The notes under the pieces are model-generated. The model was not told the origin of the DNA, did no database searches, and worked only from the letters and a program-made list of their open reading frames with translations. This document shows positions 7,628-16,013 of a stretch of DNA of 64,000 nt, piece by piece. The stretch covers positions 21,815-85,814 of the forward strand of contig DKZA01000025.1 of NCBI GenBank assembly GCA_002492525.1, written 5' to 3'. The position numbers were made by a program, and so were the translations under genes. Position 1 is the stretch's first letter, and the number at the start of each line of letters is the position of its first letter. Source of the stretch: Lachnospiraceae bacterium UBA7086 (GTDB taxonomy: Bacteria; Bacillota; Clostridia; Lachnospirales; Lachnospiraceae).

Positions 7628-9411
7628 GAAATTCCTTTGAGAAGACTATCAATATTTTGATCAGAGCCATATTGGCCGTGGTTGTGTTTGTGCTGTTCTT
7701 ACATAGTATTTTCAGCACCAGCTTTATAGGACAGATTCCGGGAGAGGACGGAGGCATACAGGACCATACGTTAAATATTGCGGACAGCCCGTTTCTGCAT
7801 TTGCTGATTCTATTGATTCTTACGGTGCTTCTGGTGGCTCTATACCGGATCTTTGGAAAAAGAAAGATACAGATTAATTTGAGAGCGGCGTTCTTGATGA
7901 CGGCGGCGGCAGGATTCTTTCTGGGCCTTGCGTGGATTCTTTGCACACGGTTACTGCCGGGTTCAGATCCGGCCAAAGTGTGCCGGGTTGCGGCCGAGTG
8001 GACAGAGGGCAACTTTTCTTCCTTTGAGCAGAGTGTGGACGGAGAAGAGGGGTATTTGTTTAAGTATCCTTTTCAATCGGGTATTGTGTTGTTTTATTAT
8101 CTGGTAATGCAACTTTTGGGGACAGAGAATTATGTGGGGCTGCAGGTGGTAAATCTGCTTATGCTGGCCATATCTTATTACTTGTTGGTGCAGATTCTTG
8201 GCCGGTTCTGGAAGGAAGACAAGGCGGCTTTAGTCTTTGCCCATGGGGCGTTGGTTCTTTGGCTGCCCTATATGTTCTATGTAACGTATCCTTATGGTAT
8301 TATGCCGGGCATGGCCTGTTCTTTAGGGGCGGTATTTTGTGCTGTGCGTTATCTGGAGACGCGCAGGCCGTGGTATATGCTGCCGGCGGCCCTGTTGATG
8401 GGACTCGCCACGGTCTTTAAAATGAATTGTCTGATCTATCTGGTGGCTGTGGGTTGTTTCCTTGTATATGATGCACTGGATGGGCTGTTAAAGAAAAAAA
8501 CATGGCTGATTTCTCTTGTATTTCTTGCGGTGATGGGACTCGGTGTAGTTGGTATGAACCGCGCTGTGAACAGCTATGTGGAACATTTGTCCGGGTATGA
8601 AATGCCCGAGGGGCAGGTGATGCTCTCCTGGGTAGTGATGGGACTACAGGAAGCGCCCAAGGGACCGGGCAATTATAATGGGTTTAACGGCAATGTCTAT
8701 ACCGAGAGCAATTATGACACGGCACTTGCCAATGAGCGCTCTATGGATGAATTGAAAAGAAGGCTTCAGTGGATGGGAGAGGATCCTGTAAACAACGGTC
8801 TGGTCTTTTTCGCGAGAAAAACTGCTTATCAGTGGAATGATCCTACCTTTATATCCCTGGATCGTATGGCAGGGCGTAAGTCGGAAATTACCATTGCGCC
8901 AATAGTTAAAAGTCTGATTGAAGGGAAGGGATGCAGCTATCTTTCCGTGGTGCTTAATGTGGTGCAGACACTGATTCTGACGGGAGCTTTGTTCTATCTG
9001 CTTTTTATGGATAAAAAGGCCAAATTATATGAGTTGATTATCTATGTGGTGTTTCTGGGAGGATTCCTGTTTCATCTGGTGTGGGAGGCGTCTGCATCCT
9101 ATGCGATTCCTTATTTTGTCCTGTTGATTCCTTATGCAGTGAAGGGATTTGCGGAGTATGTCAGGTGGGCGGATAAAGTTTGGATGTGGTTTTGTCAGAA
9201 ATCCGTCGAACAAAAAAGGGAAGATATCAGGCATTACTGTTCCGGAAAGAATGGCATGTTACTTGGTGCGGTGGTTTTTTGTATGCTGCTTCTGATACTG
9301 GCCGCACAGACAGGTCTTTTCAGGAGGACGATCGCGTTAAATGATGACCAAAAGGGAATTGATGCAAGTGAACAGTTTTACAGAACGGGGGCCTGGGAAC
9401 CGGGAGAGTAA
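7624..9411 (+). CDS. Polytopic GT-C/PMT-like membrane protein
   Basis: 595 aa with about 12-13 predicted membrane helices. The first outside loop carries PGSDPAKVCRVAAEW, where an acidic residue is expected in GT-C enzymes, followed by EEGYLFKYPFQSG, seen in GT39-like clostridial proteins. Helices then alternate with short loops, and the C-terminus is a short outside tail. I infer transfer of a lipid-linked sugar or modification of a surface polymer. The ATGA overlap with the CotH-like gene ties the two in translation. It differs in sequence from the other large membrane proteins here, so it is not a recent duplicate. Confidence 0.7.
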   Translation: MRNSFEKTINILIRAILAVVVFVLFLHSIFSTSFIGQIPGEDGGIQDHTLNIADSPFLHLLILLILTVLLVALYRIFGKRKIQINLRAAFLMTAAAGFFLGLAWILCTRLLPGSDPAKVCRVAAEWTEGNFSSFEQSVDGEEGYLFKYPFQSGIVLFYYLVMQLLGTENYVGLQVVNLLMLAISYYLLVQILGRFWKEDKAALVFAHGALVLWLPYMFYVTYPYGIMPGMACSLGAVFCAVRYLETRRPWYMLPAALLMGLATVFKMNCLIYLVAVGCFLVYDALDGLLKKKTWLISLVFLAVMGLGVVGMNRAVNSYVEHLSGYEMPEGQVMLSWVVMGLQEAPKGPGNYNGFNGNVYTESNYDTALANERSMDELKRRLQWMGEDPVNNGLVFFARKTAYQWNDPTFISLDRMAGRKSEITIAPIVKSLIEGKGCSYLSVVLNVVQTLILTGALFYLLFMDKKAKLYELIIYVVFLGGFLFHLVWEASASYAIPYFVLLIPYAVKGFAEYVRWADKVWMWFCQKSVEQKREDIRHYCSGKNGMLLGAVVFCMLLLILAAQTGLFRRTIALNDDQKGIDASEQFYRTGAWEPGE

Positions 9412-9430
9412 AACAGAAAGAATTGGTGTG

Positions 9431-10501
9431 ATGGACAGAATCGTTTTTGTGATACCGGATATGCCGGGCGGCGGTACGGAACGGGTGGTGGCACTTCTGG
9501 CAAATGAATACAGCAAACGGGGAATTGCCGTGACGATTCTTCTTTTTGCAGGGCATGAGACCGCCTATTCTTTAGAGGAGGGCGTCGAAGTGGTCAGCGT
9601 GGGAGATCCTTCCGGCGGCAGTGTGAAGGAGCGGCTTGGCAGGATTGTGAGAATGAGACGATTTTACCGGGCGCATAAGGGATGCCAGATCTGGTCATTC
9701 AGTGTGATGGGAGCGGTTTTCTCGGCAGTGGCTGCTTTCGGAGGCCGGCATTTTGTTCTGGTTTCTGAGCGCAATGACCCTAACAAGTACGAGCATCCCA
9801 GAATCAGAAATATAAGTTATCGTCTGGCGGATGTGGTGATATGTCAGACGCCGGATGCGGTGGAGAGTTTTCCGGCAGCCATCAGGCGTAAGGCGGTGGT
9901 AATACCGAACCCTCTGGAGGCGGAGAGTCTGGTACCTTATGAGGGAAAGCGGCAGGAGCGGATCGTGGCGGTAGGCAGATTGAGTGCCCAGAAGAATCAC
10001 AGGCTTTTGCTGAAGGCTTTTGCAATGTTTGCCGAGAAACATGAGACCTATGTGCTGGAGATTTACGGCAAGGGAGAACTGGAAGAAGATTTGAAAAGTT
10101 TTGCCAAGGAGCTGGGCATTGCCCATCGGGTATTTTTTCGGGGCTTTGCTGATAACGTGCAGGATCAGATACGGCAGGCAGGGATGTATGTCTTGTCTTC
10201 GGATTATGAGGGAATTTCCAATTCTATGTTGGAGGCCATGGCATTGGGGATGCCGGTCATTGCCACCGACTGTCCTATTGGCGGTTCCCGGATGTATATT
10301 AAGGATGGGGTGAATGGCCTTTTAGTACCGGTAGGTGATGCGGAGTTGTTGGCGGCAGCCATGGGGAGACTGGCGGAGGATCCGGTTTTTGGAAAGAAGC
10401 TGGGCAGGGAAGCAGCAAAGCTCAAGGAGAATCTGGCCGTGGCTAAAATTGCCGACAGATTTTTGGCCTTGTCGGGGAAGGGCAGGGATTCTCATGAGTA
10501 A
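9431..10501 (+). CDS. GT4 family glycosyltransferase
   Basis: 356 aa from ATG 9431. The same frame stays open upstream to 9341, but that would give a 30-residue hydrophilic extension overlapping the previous gene; the family N-terminus is IVFVIPDMPGGGTERVV, just after the chosen Met. It has two Rossmann-like domains: GGGTERVVALLANEYSKRG at the donor-side loop, then VVIPNPLE, VAVGRLSAQKNHRLLLKAF and YEGISNSMLEAMALGMPVIA, the EX7E motif of retaining GT-B enzymes. The AmsD/WbnK-like pattern suggests transfer of galactose- or N-acetylgalactosamine-type sugars, but the donor cannot be read with confidence. It acts at the cytoplasmic face during repeat-unit assembly. Confidence 0.85.
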   Translation: MDRIVFVIPDMPGGGTERVVALLANEYSKRGIAVTILLFAGHETAYSLEEGVEVVSVGDPSGGSVKERLGRIVRMRRFYRAHKGCQIWSFSVMGAVFSAVAAFGGRHFVLVSERNDPNKYEHPRIRNISYRLADVVICQTPDAVESFPAAIRRKAVVIPNPLEAESLVPYEGKRQERIVAVGRLSAQKNHRLLLKAFAMFAEKHETYVLEIYGKGELEEDLKSFAKELGIAHRVFFRGFADNVQDQIRQAGMYVLSSDYEGISNSMLEAMALGMPVIATDCPIGGSRMYIKDGVNGLLVPVGDAELLAAAMGRLAEDPVFGKKLGREAAKLKENLAVAKIADRFLALSGKGRDSHE

Positions 10502-11591
10502 AGTATTGGTTATCAATCCGATTTTATATACGGCGGAACATAATAAAATTCCAAGAGTGGATTCCATCAAAGATACCATGATTTACAGCATGTGTCTGGG
10601 CTTTCAGGAGGCCGGACATGAGGTGACGTTGATTGCTGCCAAAGATTACCGGCCTGGGAAAGAGGAAAAATATCCATTTACGGTACTGTGGCTTCGGACG
10701 GTAGGGCATAAGATATTTCAGCCCAGATGTTTTCCCTATATGCCCGCTCTGCGGGGATATTTAAGGAAACATACAGAATATGACATGATTGTCAGTAGTG
10801 AAGTGTTTGCCACCTGGTCATACACGGCGGCCAGACTGTGTCCGGATAAGACGCTTATCTGGCATGAACTGGCGGCACATAACAATATGTTACATCAGAT
10901 TCCTTCCCAGGTATGGTATCATCTGGTAGCGCGGTTTTTGATGCACCGGGCAAAGGTAGTACCTCGTTCGGCGGCAGCGGCTTCTTTTATCCGGCAGTTT
11001 ATGCCCCGGGTGACGGATATCACTATTGATCATGGGGTGGATCTTAAGAAGTTTCCACTCCCTGACGTGACGGATAAGGCGAATCAGTTCGTGGTCGTAT
11101 CCCAACTGATCGCCCGAAAGCAGATTGCGCGGACCATAGAGGCCTTTGGAGATTTTGTAAAGCAGGGAAATGACGGGTATTGTCTCTATATTATCGGAAA
11201 AGGCGAGGAGGAAGAGCGGCTGAAAGGGCTGGTAAAGAATAGAGAGCTGGAAACCAGAGTGATTTTCTGCGGGCAGATGTCTCATGCCGAGCTGATCCCT
11301 GTGGTGGCGAAATCCAAAGCTCTTCTGGTTTCTACCAGAAAGGATAATAACATGGTATCCATTGTGGAGAGCATTGCCTTAGGAACGCCGGTGGTTACTA
11401 CCCCTGTGCCTTATAATGCGGCTTATATCCGACAGGAAGAACTGGGCATCGTGGAGGCGGACTGGGGTGCGGATGCGCTTGCGCGGGTTGTGGCGGAAAA
11501 TGAGCGCTATGCGGGTAACTGTGTGCGCTACCGAAAGGAGCTGTCCAATAGGGCCTGTGCAGAGAAGTTTTTCACGCTCTTGTTTTTTTGA
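10494..11591 (+). CDS. GT4-like (GT-B fold) glycosyltransferase
   Basis: 365 aa from ATG 10494, which overlaps the previous stop by eight bases. The open frame reaches further upstream, but only as an overlap with the coding part of its neighbour. The N-terminal domain begins KVLVINPILYTAEHNKIPR. The C-terminal GT-B domain has IDHGVDLKKF, FVVVSQLIARKQIARTIEAF, LYIIGKGEEEERL and MVSIVESIALGTPVV. The first Glu of the usual EX7E motif seems replaced (NNMVSIVE), so the catalytic geometry may differ. It probably adds one sugar in the same repeat unit as its neighbour. Confidence 0.8.
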   Translation: MSKVLVINPILYTAEHNKIPRVDSIKDTMIYSMCLGFQEAGHEVTLIAAKDYRPGKEEKYPFTVLWLRTVGHKIFQPRCFPYMPALRGYLRKHTEYDMIVSSEVFATWSYTAARLCPDKTLIWHELAAHNNMLHQIPSQVWYHLVARFLMHRAKVVPRSAAAASFIRQFMPRVTDITIDHGVDLKKFPLPDVTDKANQFVVVSQLIARKQIARTIEAFGDFVKQGNDGYCLYIIGKGEEEERLKGLVKNRELETRVIFCGQMSHAELIPVVAKSKALLVSTRKDNNMVSIVESIALGTPVVTTPVPYNAAYIRQEELGIVEADWGADALARVVAENERYAGNCVRYRKELSNRACAEKFFTLLFF

Positions 11592-11673
11592 CAGTATCCA
11601 TGTAAAATGGACGAGTAGGCAAAAAGAAATGTATTTAGGGCAATAAAGGAATATCCGAAAACGGAGGAACAGA

Positions 11674-12615
11674 TTGGAAACGATAAAGGCAGTCTTCTGC
11701 TTCGATGAAAACCTGACTGCGCCGGTACAGGCGGCAGTGGCATCCTTGCTGGACAGTTCTGCCACGGAATCTGTTCACTGCGAGATTCATTGTGTCTGTA
11801 CAAGGGCAGCAGCATGGGTGGAGGAGAGTCTGCGTCAGGTAGTGGCAAGACGGGATCCGGCGTCCGTGTTGATCATGCACTGTATAGAAAATCCTTATGC
11901 GGATTCTTATGAGGTGCGTGGGATTTCGGCGGGGGCCTATCTGCGGCTTACTCTGCATCAGATCCTGCCGGAGGCGGACAAGATTCTTTATCTGGATGTG
12001 GATATTCTGGTACGTAACAGTTTACTGCCATTGTGGCAGACGGCGCTTTCCGACAATCTTCTGGCGGCGGTTAAAGGGCCGGTGGGACTTTCGGAAAAGT
12101 GGGCATGGAACAGTGACAGACCTTATTGGAATCTGCTTGCGGGTATGGAGGGCAGATATGTCAATTCCGGTGTGCTTCTCATGAATCTGGCACAGATCCG
12201 CGGGCGCGGACTGGATAAGCAATGGGAGGAACTGGGGAGACAAAAGCTTTATTATCAGGATCAGGATATTCTGAATATTACCTGTAAAGATGCCATTGTC
12301 TATCTGCCTCTTGCCTATAACCGTTTAGCCTATATGCAGGAAGGTGATTATCACAGATTTGTGGAGGAGGGACTTTGTACCCAGGAAGAGTATGAGGAAG
12401 CCATGGAGGCGCCGGTGATTCTGCACTATGCGGGGGAAAAACCCTGGAACCGTTACGATACGAATCTGGGAGATGTCTGGTGGGCGTATGTGAACAGTCA
12501 GCCGGATTTGAAAGATTTATTTGATGAAGAGAAGGCCCGCCGCAATCACGGGCCTACGTTGGCGGACAGGGCATTGCATAAGATGAAGAAGATATTCAGC
12601 AGGGAAAAATTGTAA
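11674..12615 (+). CDS. GT8 family glycosyltransferase (LgtC/GspA-like), TTG start
   Basis: 313 aa. GGAGG at 11663-11667 sits seven bases before TTG 11674, and no in-frame ATG or GTG fits as well, so a TTG start is chosen. The fold begins TIKAVFCFDENLTAPVQAAV. It carries RGISAGAYLRLTLHQILP and then DKILYLDVDILV, whose DxD binds Mn2+ and the nucleotide sugar. YVNSGVLLMNL, QDQDILNITCKD and ILHYAGEKPWN match the other GT8 landmarks. GT8 enzymes of this type are retaining and usually use UDP-galactose or UDP-glucose. It precedes the UDP-sugar genes by 73 bases and probably uses one of their products or precursors. Confidence 0.85.
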   Translation: METIKAVFCFDENLTAPVQAAVASLLDSSATESVHCEIHCVCTRAAAWVEESLRQVVARRDPASVLIMHCIENPYADSYEVRGISAGAYLRLTLHQILPEADKILYLDVDILVRNSLLPLWQTALSDNLLAAVKGPVGLSEKWAWNSDRPYWNLLAGMEGRYVNSGVLLMNLAQIRGRGLDKQWEELGRQKLYYQDQDILNITCKDAIVYLPLAYNRLAYMQEGDYHRFVEEGLCTQEEYEEAMEAPVILHYAGEKPWNRYDTNLGDVWWAYVNSQPDLKDLFDEEKARRNHGPTLADRALHKMKKIFSREKL

Positions 12616-12688
12616 AGAGGTAGAACCTTAACAAAGATACAGGCAGACTGCAAAGAAAGTATTTGCAAAAGTATAGAAAGGTACATGG

Positions 12689-14008
12689 GTGACAATGATG
12701 AGAATAGCGGTAGCGGGAACAGGATATGTGGGGCTTGTGGCAGGGGTGTGCTTTGCGGAGAAAGGGCATGACGTTACCTGCGTGGACGTGGATGAGGCCA
12801 AGGTAAAGATGATGGCATCCGGTGTGACACCGATTTATGAGGAAGGACTGCAGGAGCTGATGCAGAAGAACAATGCTGCCGGCAGACTGCATTATACTAC
12901 GGATTATCGGGAGGCTTACCGGGATAAGGACGCTATCTTTATCGGTGTGGGTACGCCGGAACAGCCCGACGGTTCTGCTAACTTAAGTTATATTGCCACG
13001 GTGTCCAGGCAGATTGCGGAATCTGTGGAACGGGACTGCCTGGTGGTGGTGAAATCCACGGTGCCGGTAGGAACCAACGATAAAGTAGAGCAGTTTATTC
13101 ATGACTTTTTAGAGCGGGATGTCAAGGTAGAGGTGGCTTCCAACCCGGAGTTTCTGGCGCAGGGATCCGCTGTGCATGATACACTGCATGCTGCCCGTAT
13201 CATTATCGGTACGGAGAGTAAGGAGGCAGAGGCACTCTTAAAGAAAATTTATGAACCTTTTGGATTGCCTATCGTATCGGTCAACAGGCGTTCCGCAGAG
13301 ATGATCAAGTATGCCTGCAACGATTTCCTTGCGTTAAAGATTTCTTATATGAATGATATTGCCAACCTCTGTGAACTGGTAGGGGCGGATATTGATGCGG
13401 TGGCGGAGGGCATGAGCTATGACGCCAGGATTGGTGCAAACTTCTTAAAGGCAGGAATCGGGTATGGCGGAAGCTGTTTCCCGAAGGATACTAAGGCTCT
13501 TAAATATCTGGCTAACCAGCACGGTTACCGGTTAAAGACTGTGGAGGCGGCGGTGGATGTGAATCTGGCGCAGAAGACCAGACTTTATGAGAAAGCCTGT
13601 CAGCGCATGATTACTTTTCAGGGCCTGAAGGTTGCCGTGCTTGGTCTGGCGTTTAAACCAGGAACGGATGATCTGCGGGAAGCTCCTTCTCTGGACAATG
13701 TAGAGCTGCTGCTAAAGGGAGGCGCCCGAATTACGGCTTATGATCCGGTGGCGGCGGTCAATTTTGAAAAACGGTATCCGGCAGGGGAAAACGGGCGGGG
13801 CAGTATCGCCTATGTGAATACGCCAAAGGAGGCCCTGACAGGAGCCAATATCTGTTTTGTCTTTACCGAATGGCAGGAAATCAAGGAGATTGCCCCCGGT
13901 ATGTTTAAAGAACTGATGAAAAATCCTCTGGTCTACGACGGGCGCAATGTCTTTGACGTGCAGGCCATGAAGGATGCGGGAATCGAGTATTACAGCATAG
14001 GACGATGA
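12689..14008 (+). CDS. ugd: UDP-glucose 6-dehydrogenase
   Basis: 439 aa, the full family length. It oxidises UDP-glucose to UDP-glucuronate with two NAD+. The N-terminal Rossmann motif is MRIAVAGTGYVGLVAGVCFA. The catalytic Cys lies in GYGGSCFPKDTKAL, with FLALKISYMNDIANLCE and the C-terminal LGLAFKPGTDDLREAPS in place. GTG 12689 is seven bases after AGAAAGG and is taken as the start; ATG 12695 and 12698 are alternatives that shorten it by two or three residues. The epimerase-like gene follows 16 bases later, giving a route UDP-Glc to UDP-GlcA to UDP-GalA for the polymer. Confidence 0.95.
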   Translation: MTMMRIAVAGTGYVGLVAGVCFAEKGHDVTCVDVDEAKVKMMASGVTPIYEEGLQELMQKNNAAGRLHYTTDYREAYRDKDAIFIGVGTPEQPDGSANLSYIATVSRQIAESVERDCLVVVKSTVPVGTNDKVEQFIHDFLERDVKVEVASNPEFLAQGSAVHDTLHAARIIIGTESKEAEALLKKIYEPFGLPIVSVNRRSAEMIKYACNDFLALKISYMNDIANLCELVGADIDAVAEGMSYDARIGANFLKAGIGYGGSCFPKDTKALKYLANQHGYRLKTVEAAVDVNLAQKTRLYEKACQRMITFQGLKVAVLGLAFKPGTDDLREAPSLDNVELLLKGGARITAYDPVAAVNFEKRYPAGENGRGSIAYVNTPKEALTGANICFVFTEWQEIKEIAPGMFKELMKNPLVYDGRNVFDVQAMKDAGIEYYSIGR

Positions 14009-14024
14009 AAAGGCAGGGTATCAT

Positions 14025-15029
14025 ATGAATGGATTGGATGCTTCCAAAACATATTTGGTCACCGGGGGTGCGGGATTTATCGGCTTCCATTTATCGAAGA
14101 GTCTTCTTGAGAAGGGGGCTGCGGTGATTGGGTTTGACAATATGAACGATTACTACGATGTGAAGCTCAAAGAGGACAGGCTTGCTCTATTGGAGAAGTA
14201 TGAAAATTATACTTTTGTAAAGGGAGACCTTTCGGACAATGCGGACGTGTTTCGCGTATTTCAGGAATATCGCCCCCAGATTGTGGTGAATCTGGGCGCC
14301 CAGGCAGGAGTCAGATATAGTATAGATAATCCCCAGGCTTATATGGAATCCAATATGATGGGATTTTTTCATATTCTGGAAGGATGCCGGTATTTTCCGG
14401 TGGAACATCTGGTGTATGCTTCTTCCAGTTCCGTTTATGGCGGAAACGAGAAGGTGCCTTTTTCCACGGAGGATAAAGTGGATGAACCAGTGAGTCTCTA
14501 TGCGGCTACTAAGAAATCCAATGAACTGATGGCCCACGCATACAGTAAACTTTATCGTATTCCGGTGACAGGGCTCCGCTTCTTTACGGTCTATGGCCCT
14601 TACGGCAGACCGGATATGGCATATTTTAAGTTTACGAACAAGATTCTTGCGGGGGAACCGATTCAGATTTATAACAACGGGGATATGTACAGGGATTTTA
14701 CCTATATTGACGATATTGTCAAAGGAGTGGAAAATATTCTCTGCAATCCGCCGGCTGAAAATGGAAAGGGTGCCCGCTATAAGGTTTATAACATAGGCAA
14801 TAACAAACCGGTGAAATTGATGGATTATGTGGAAACACTGGAACGGTGTCTGGGAAAGACGGCAGTGAAAGAGTATCTGCCCATGCAGCCCGGTGATGTG
14901 TATCAGACCTATGCGGATGTGAGCGAATTGATGCAGGACTATGACTTTAAACCGGATACTTCCATTGAAGAGGGACTGTCCAAGTTTGTGGCCTGGTATC
15001 GGGAGTATTATGGAGGTAAGGATGAGTGA
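14025..15029 (+). CDS. NAD-dependent epimerase, probable UDP-glucuronate 4-epimerase
   Basis: 334 aa extended short-chain dehydrogenase. It has GGAGFIGFHLSKSLLEKG for NAD binding, ASSSSVYGG with the catalytic Ser/Thr, and YAATKKSNELMAHAYS with the YxxxK pair. GFDNMNDYYDVKLKEDRL near residues 38-55 and TGLRFFTVYGPYGRPDMA are typical of the CapI/LpsL branch that turns UDP-GlcA into UDP-GalA. The dehydrogenase directly upstream supplies that substrate, which supports the assignment. The specificity is inferred from motifs and context. The next gene starts eight bases before this one ends. Confidence 0.85.
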   Translation: MNGLDASKTYLVTGGAGFIGFHLSKSLLEKGAAVIGFDNMNDYYDVKLKEDRLALLEKYENYTFVKGDLSDNADVFRVFQEYRPQIVVNLGAQAGVRYSIDNPQAYMESNMMGFFHILEGCRYFPVEHLVYASSSSVYGGNEKVPFSTEDKVDEPVSLYAATKKSNELMAHAYSKLYRIPVTGLRFFTVYGPYGRPDMAYFKFTNKILAGEPIQIYNNGDMYRDFTYIDDIVKGVENILCNPPAENGKGARYKVYNIGNNKPVKLMDYVETLERCLGKTAVKEYLPMQPGDVYQTYADVSELMQDYDFKPDTSIEEGLSKFVAWYREYYGGKDE

Positions 15030-16011
15030 GATAGATAAGCGGCAGATACCGGTATTGTATCTGGTGGTACCTTGCTATAACGAGGAAGAGGTGGTGGAGA
15101 AGTCCGCCAGTGTCATGGGAGACAAGATCAGGCGCCTGGAGCAGGAAGGTAAGATCGCACCGGGCAGTAAGATCATGTTTGTCAATGACGGCAGTAAAGA
15201 TAAGACCCTGTATCTTCTGCATCAGATTGCGAAAGCGGATAAGATGTTTTCGGTGGTAAGCCTGGCAGGCAATTATGGGCATCAGAGCGCTATTCTGGCG
15301 GGCATGATGACGGCCAGACAGTACGCGGATGCGGTGGTCACCATCGATGCAGATCTGCAGCAGGATATTGAGGCATTAGACGATTTCCTGGCCCGTTATA
15401 TGGAAGGCTGTGAGGTGGTTTATGGGGTGCGCAATGACAGACATTCCGACGGTATCTTTAAGAAAGCCACAGCTACGGCCTATTATAAGCTGATGCATAT
15501 GCTGGGCAGTACCGTGATGACGAACCATGCGGATTATCGGCTGATGTCGAAGAAAGCCTTAAACGCTCTGGCGGAATATAAGGAGACCAACCTGTTTCTG
15601 CGGGGATTGATTCCTACCATGGGCTTTCCCTCCGATGTGGTGTATTTTGATGTGAAGGCCAGAGAGGCGGGACATTCTAAATATACGCTCAGCAAAATGA
15701 TGACATTGGCGCTTGACGGAATCACCTCCATGAGCGTCCGGCCGCTTCGGCTGATTGCGGGGCTGGGATTTCTGGTCTGTATTTTCAGTTTTATCATGTG
15801 CATCATCAGTCTGGTGGACTGGGTAAACGGCAACAATGTGCCCGGTTATACCACCACTTTGATTGTGACGTTGATGATTGGCGGTGTCACGCTTTTGTCT
15901 TTGGGTATCATCGGGGAATATGTGGGCAAGATTTATATGGAAACCAAACACAGGCCAAGATATATCATAGATACGTTTGTATGGCGTGAGGATGCGCAGG
16001 AGGATAAATAG
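15022..16011 (+). CDS. GtrB/ArnC-like polyprenyl-phosphate glycosyltransferase (GT2)
   Basis: 329 aa from ATG 15022, which has GGAGG ten bases upstream; the longer frame from 14941 lies inside the previous gene. The catalytic domain has LVVPCYNEEEVVEKS, FVNDGSKDKT and VVTIDADLQQDIEAL with the metal-binding DxD, plus NHADYRLMSKKAL and AGHSKYTLSKMMTLALDGI. Two C-terminal membrane helices (about residues 245-305) match GtrB, which loads glucose, and ArnC-type enzymes, which load other sugars, onto undecaprenyl phosphate. The product would feed the GT-C enzymes of this locus on the outer face. A GtrA-type protein encoded at 35984-36433 could help translocate it. Confidence 0.9.
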   Translation: MSEIDKRQIPVLYLVVPCYNEEEVVEKSASVMGDKIRRLEQEGKIAPGSKIMFVNDGSKDKTLYLLHQIAKADKMFSVVSLAGNYGHQSAILAGMMTARQYADAVVTIDADLQQDIEALDDFLARYMEGCEVVYGVRNDRHSDGIFKKATATAYYKLMHMLGSTVMTNHADYRLMSKKALNALAEYKETNLFLRGLIPTMGFPSDVVYFDVKAREAGHSKYTLSKMMTLALDGITSMSVRPLRLIAGLGFLVCIFSFIMCIISLVDWVNGNNVPGYTTTLIVTLMIGGVTLLSLGIIGEYVGKIYMETKHRPRYIIDTFVWREDAQEDK

Positions 16012-16013
16012 AA

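Noticed and set aside
7302..8012. 236-codon minus-strand open frame
   Set aside because: It overlaps the CotH-like and membrane protein genes, both of which have strong family motifs on the plus strand.
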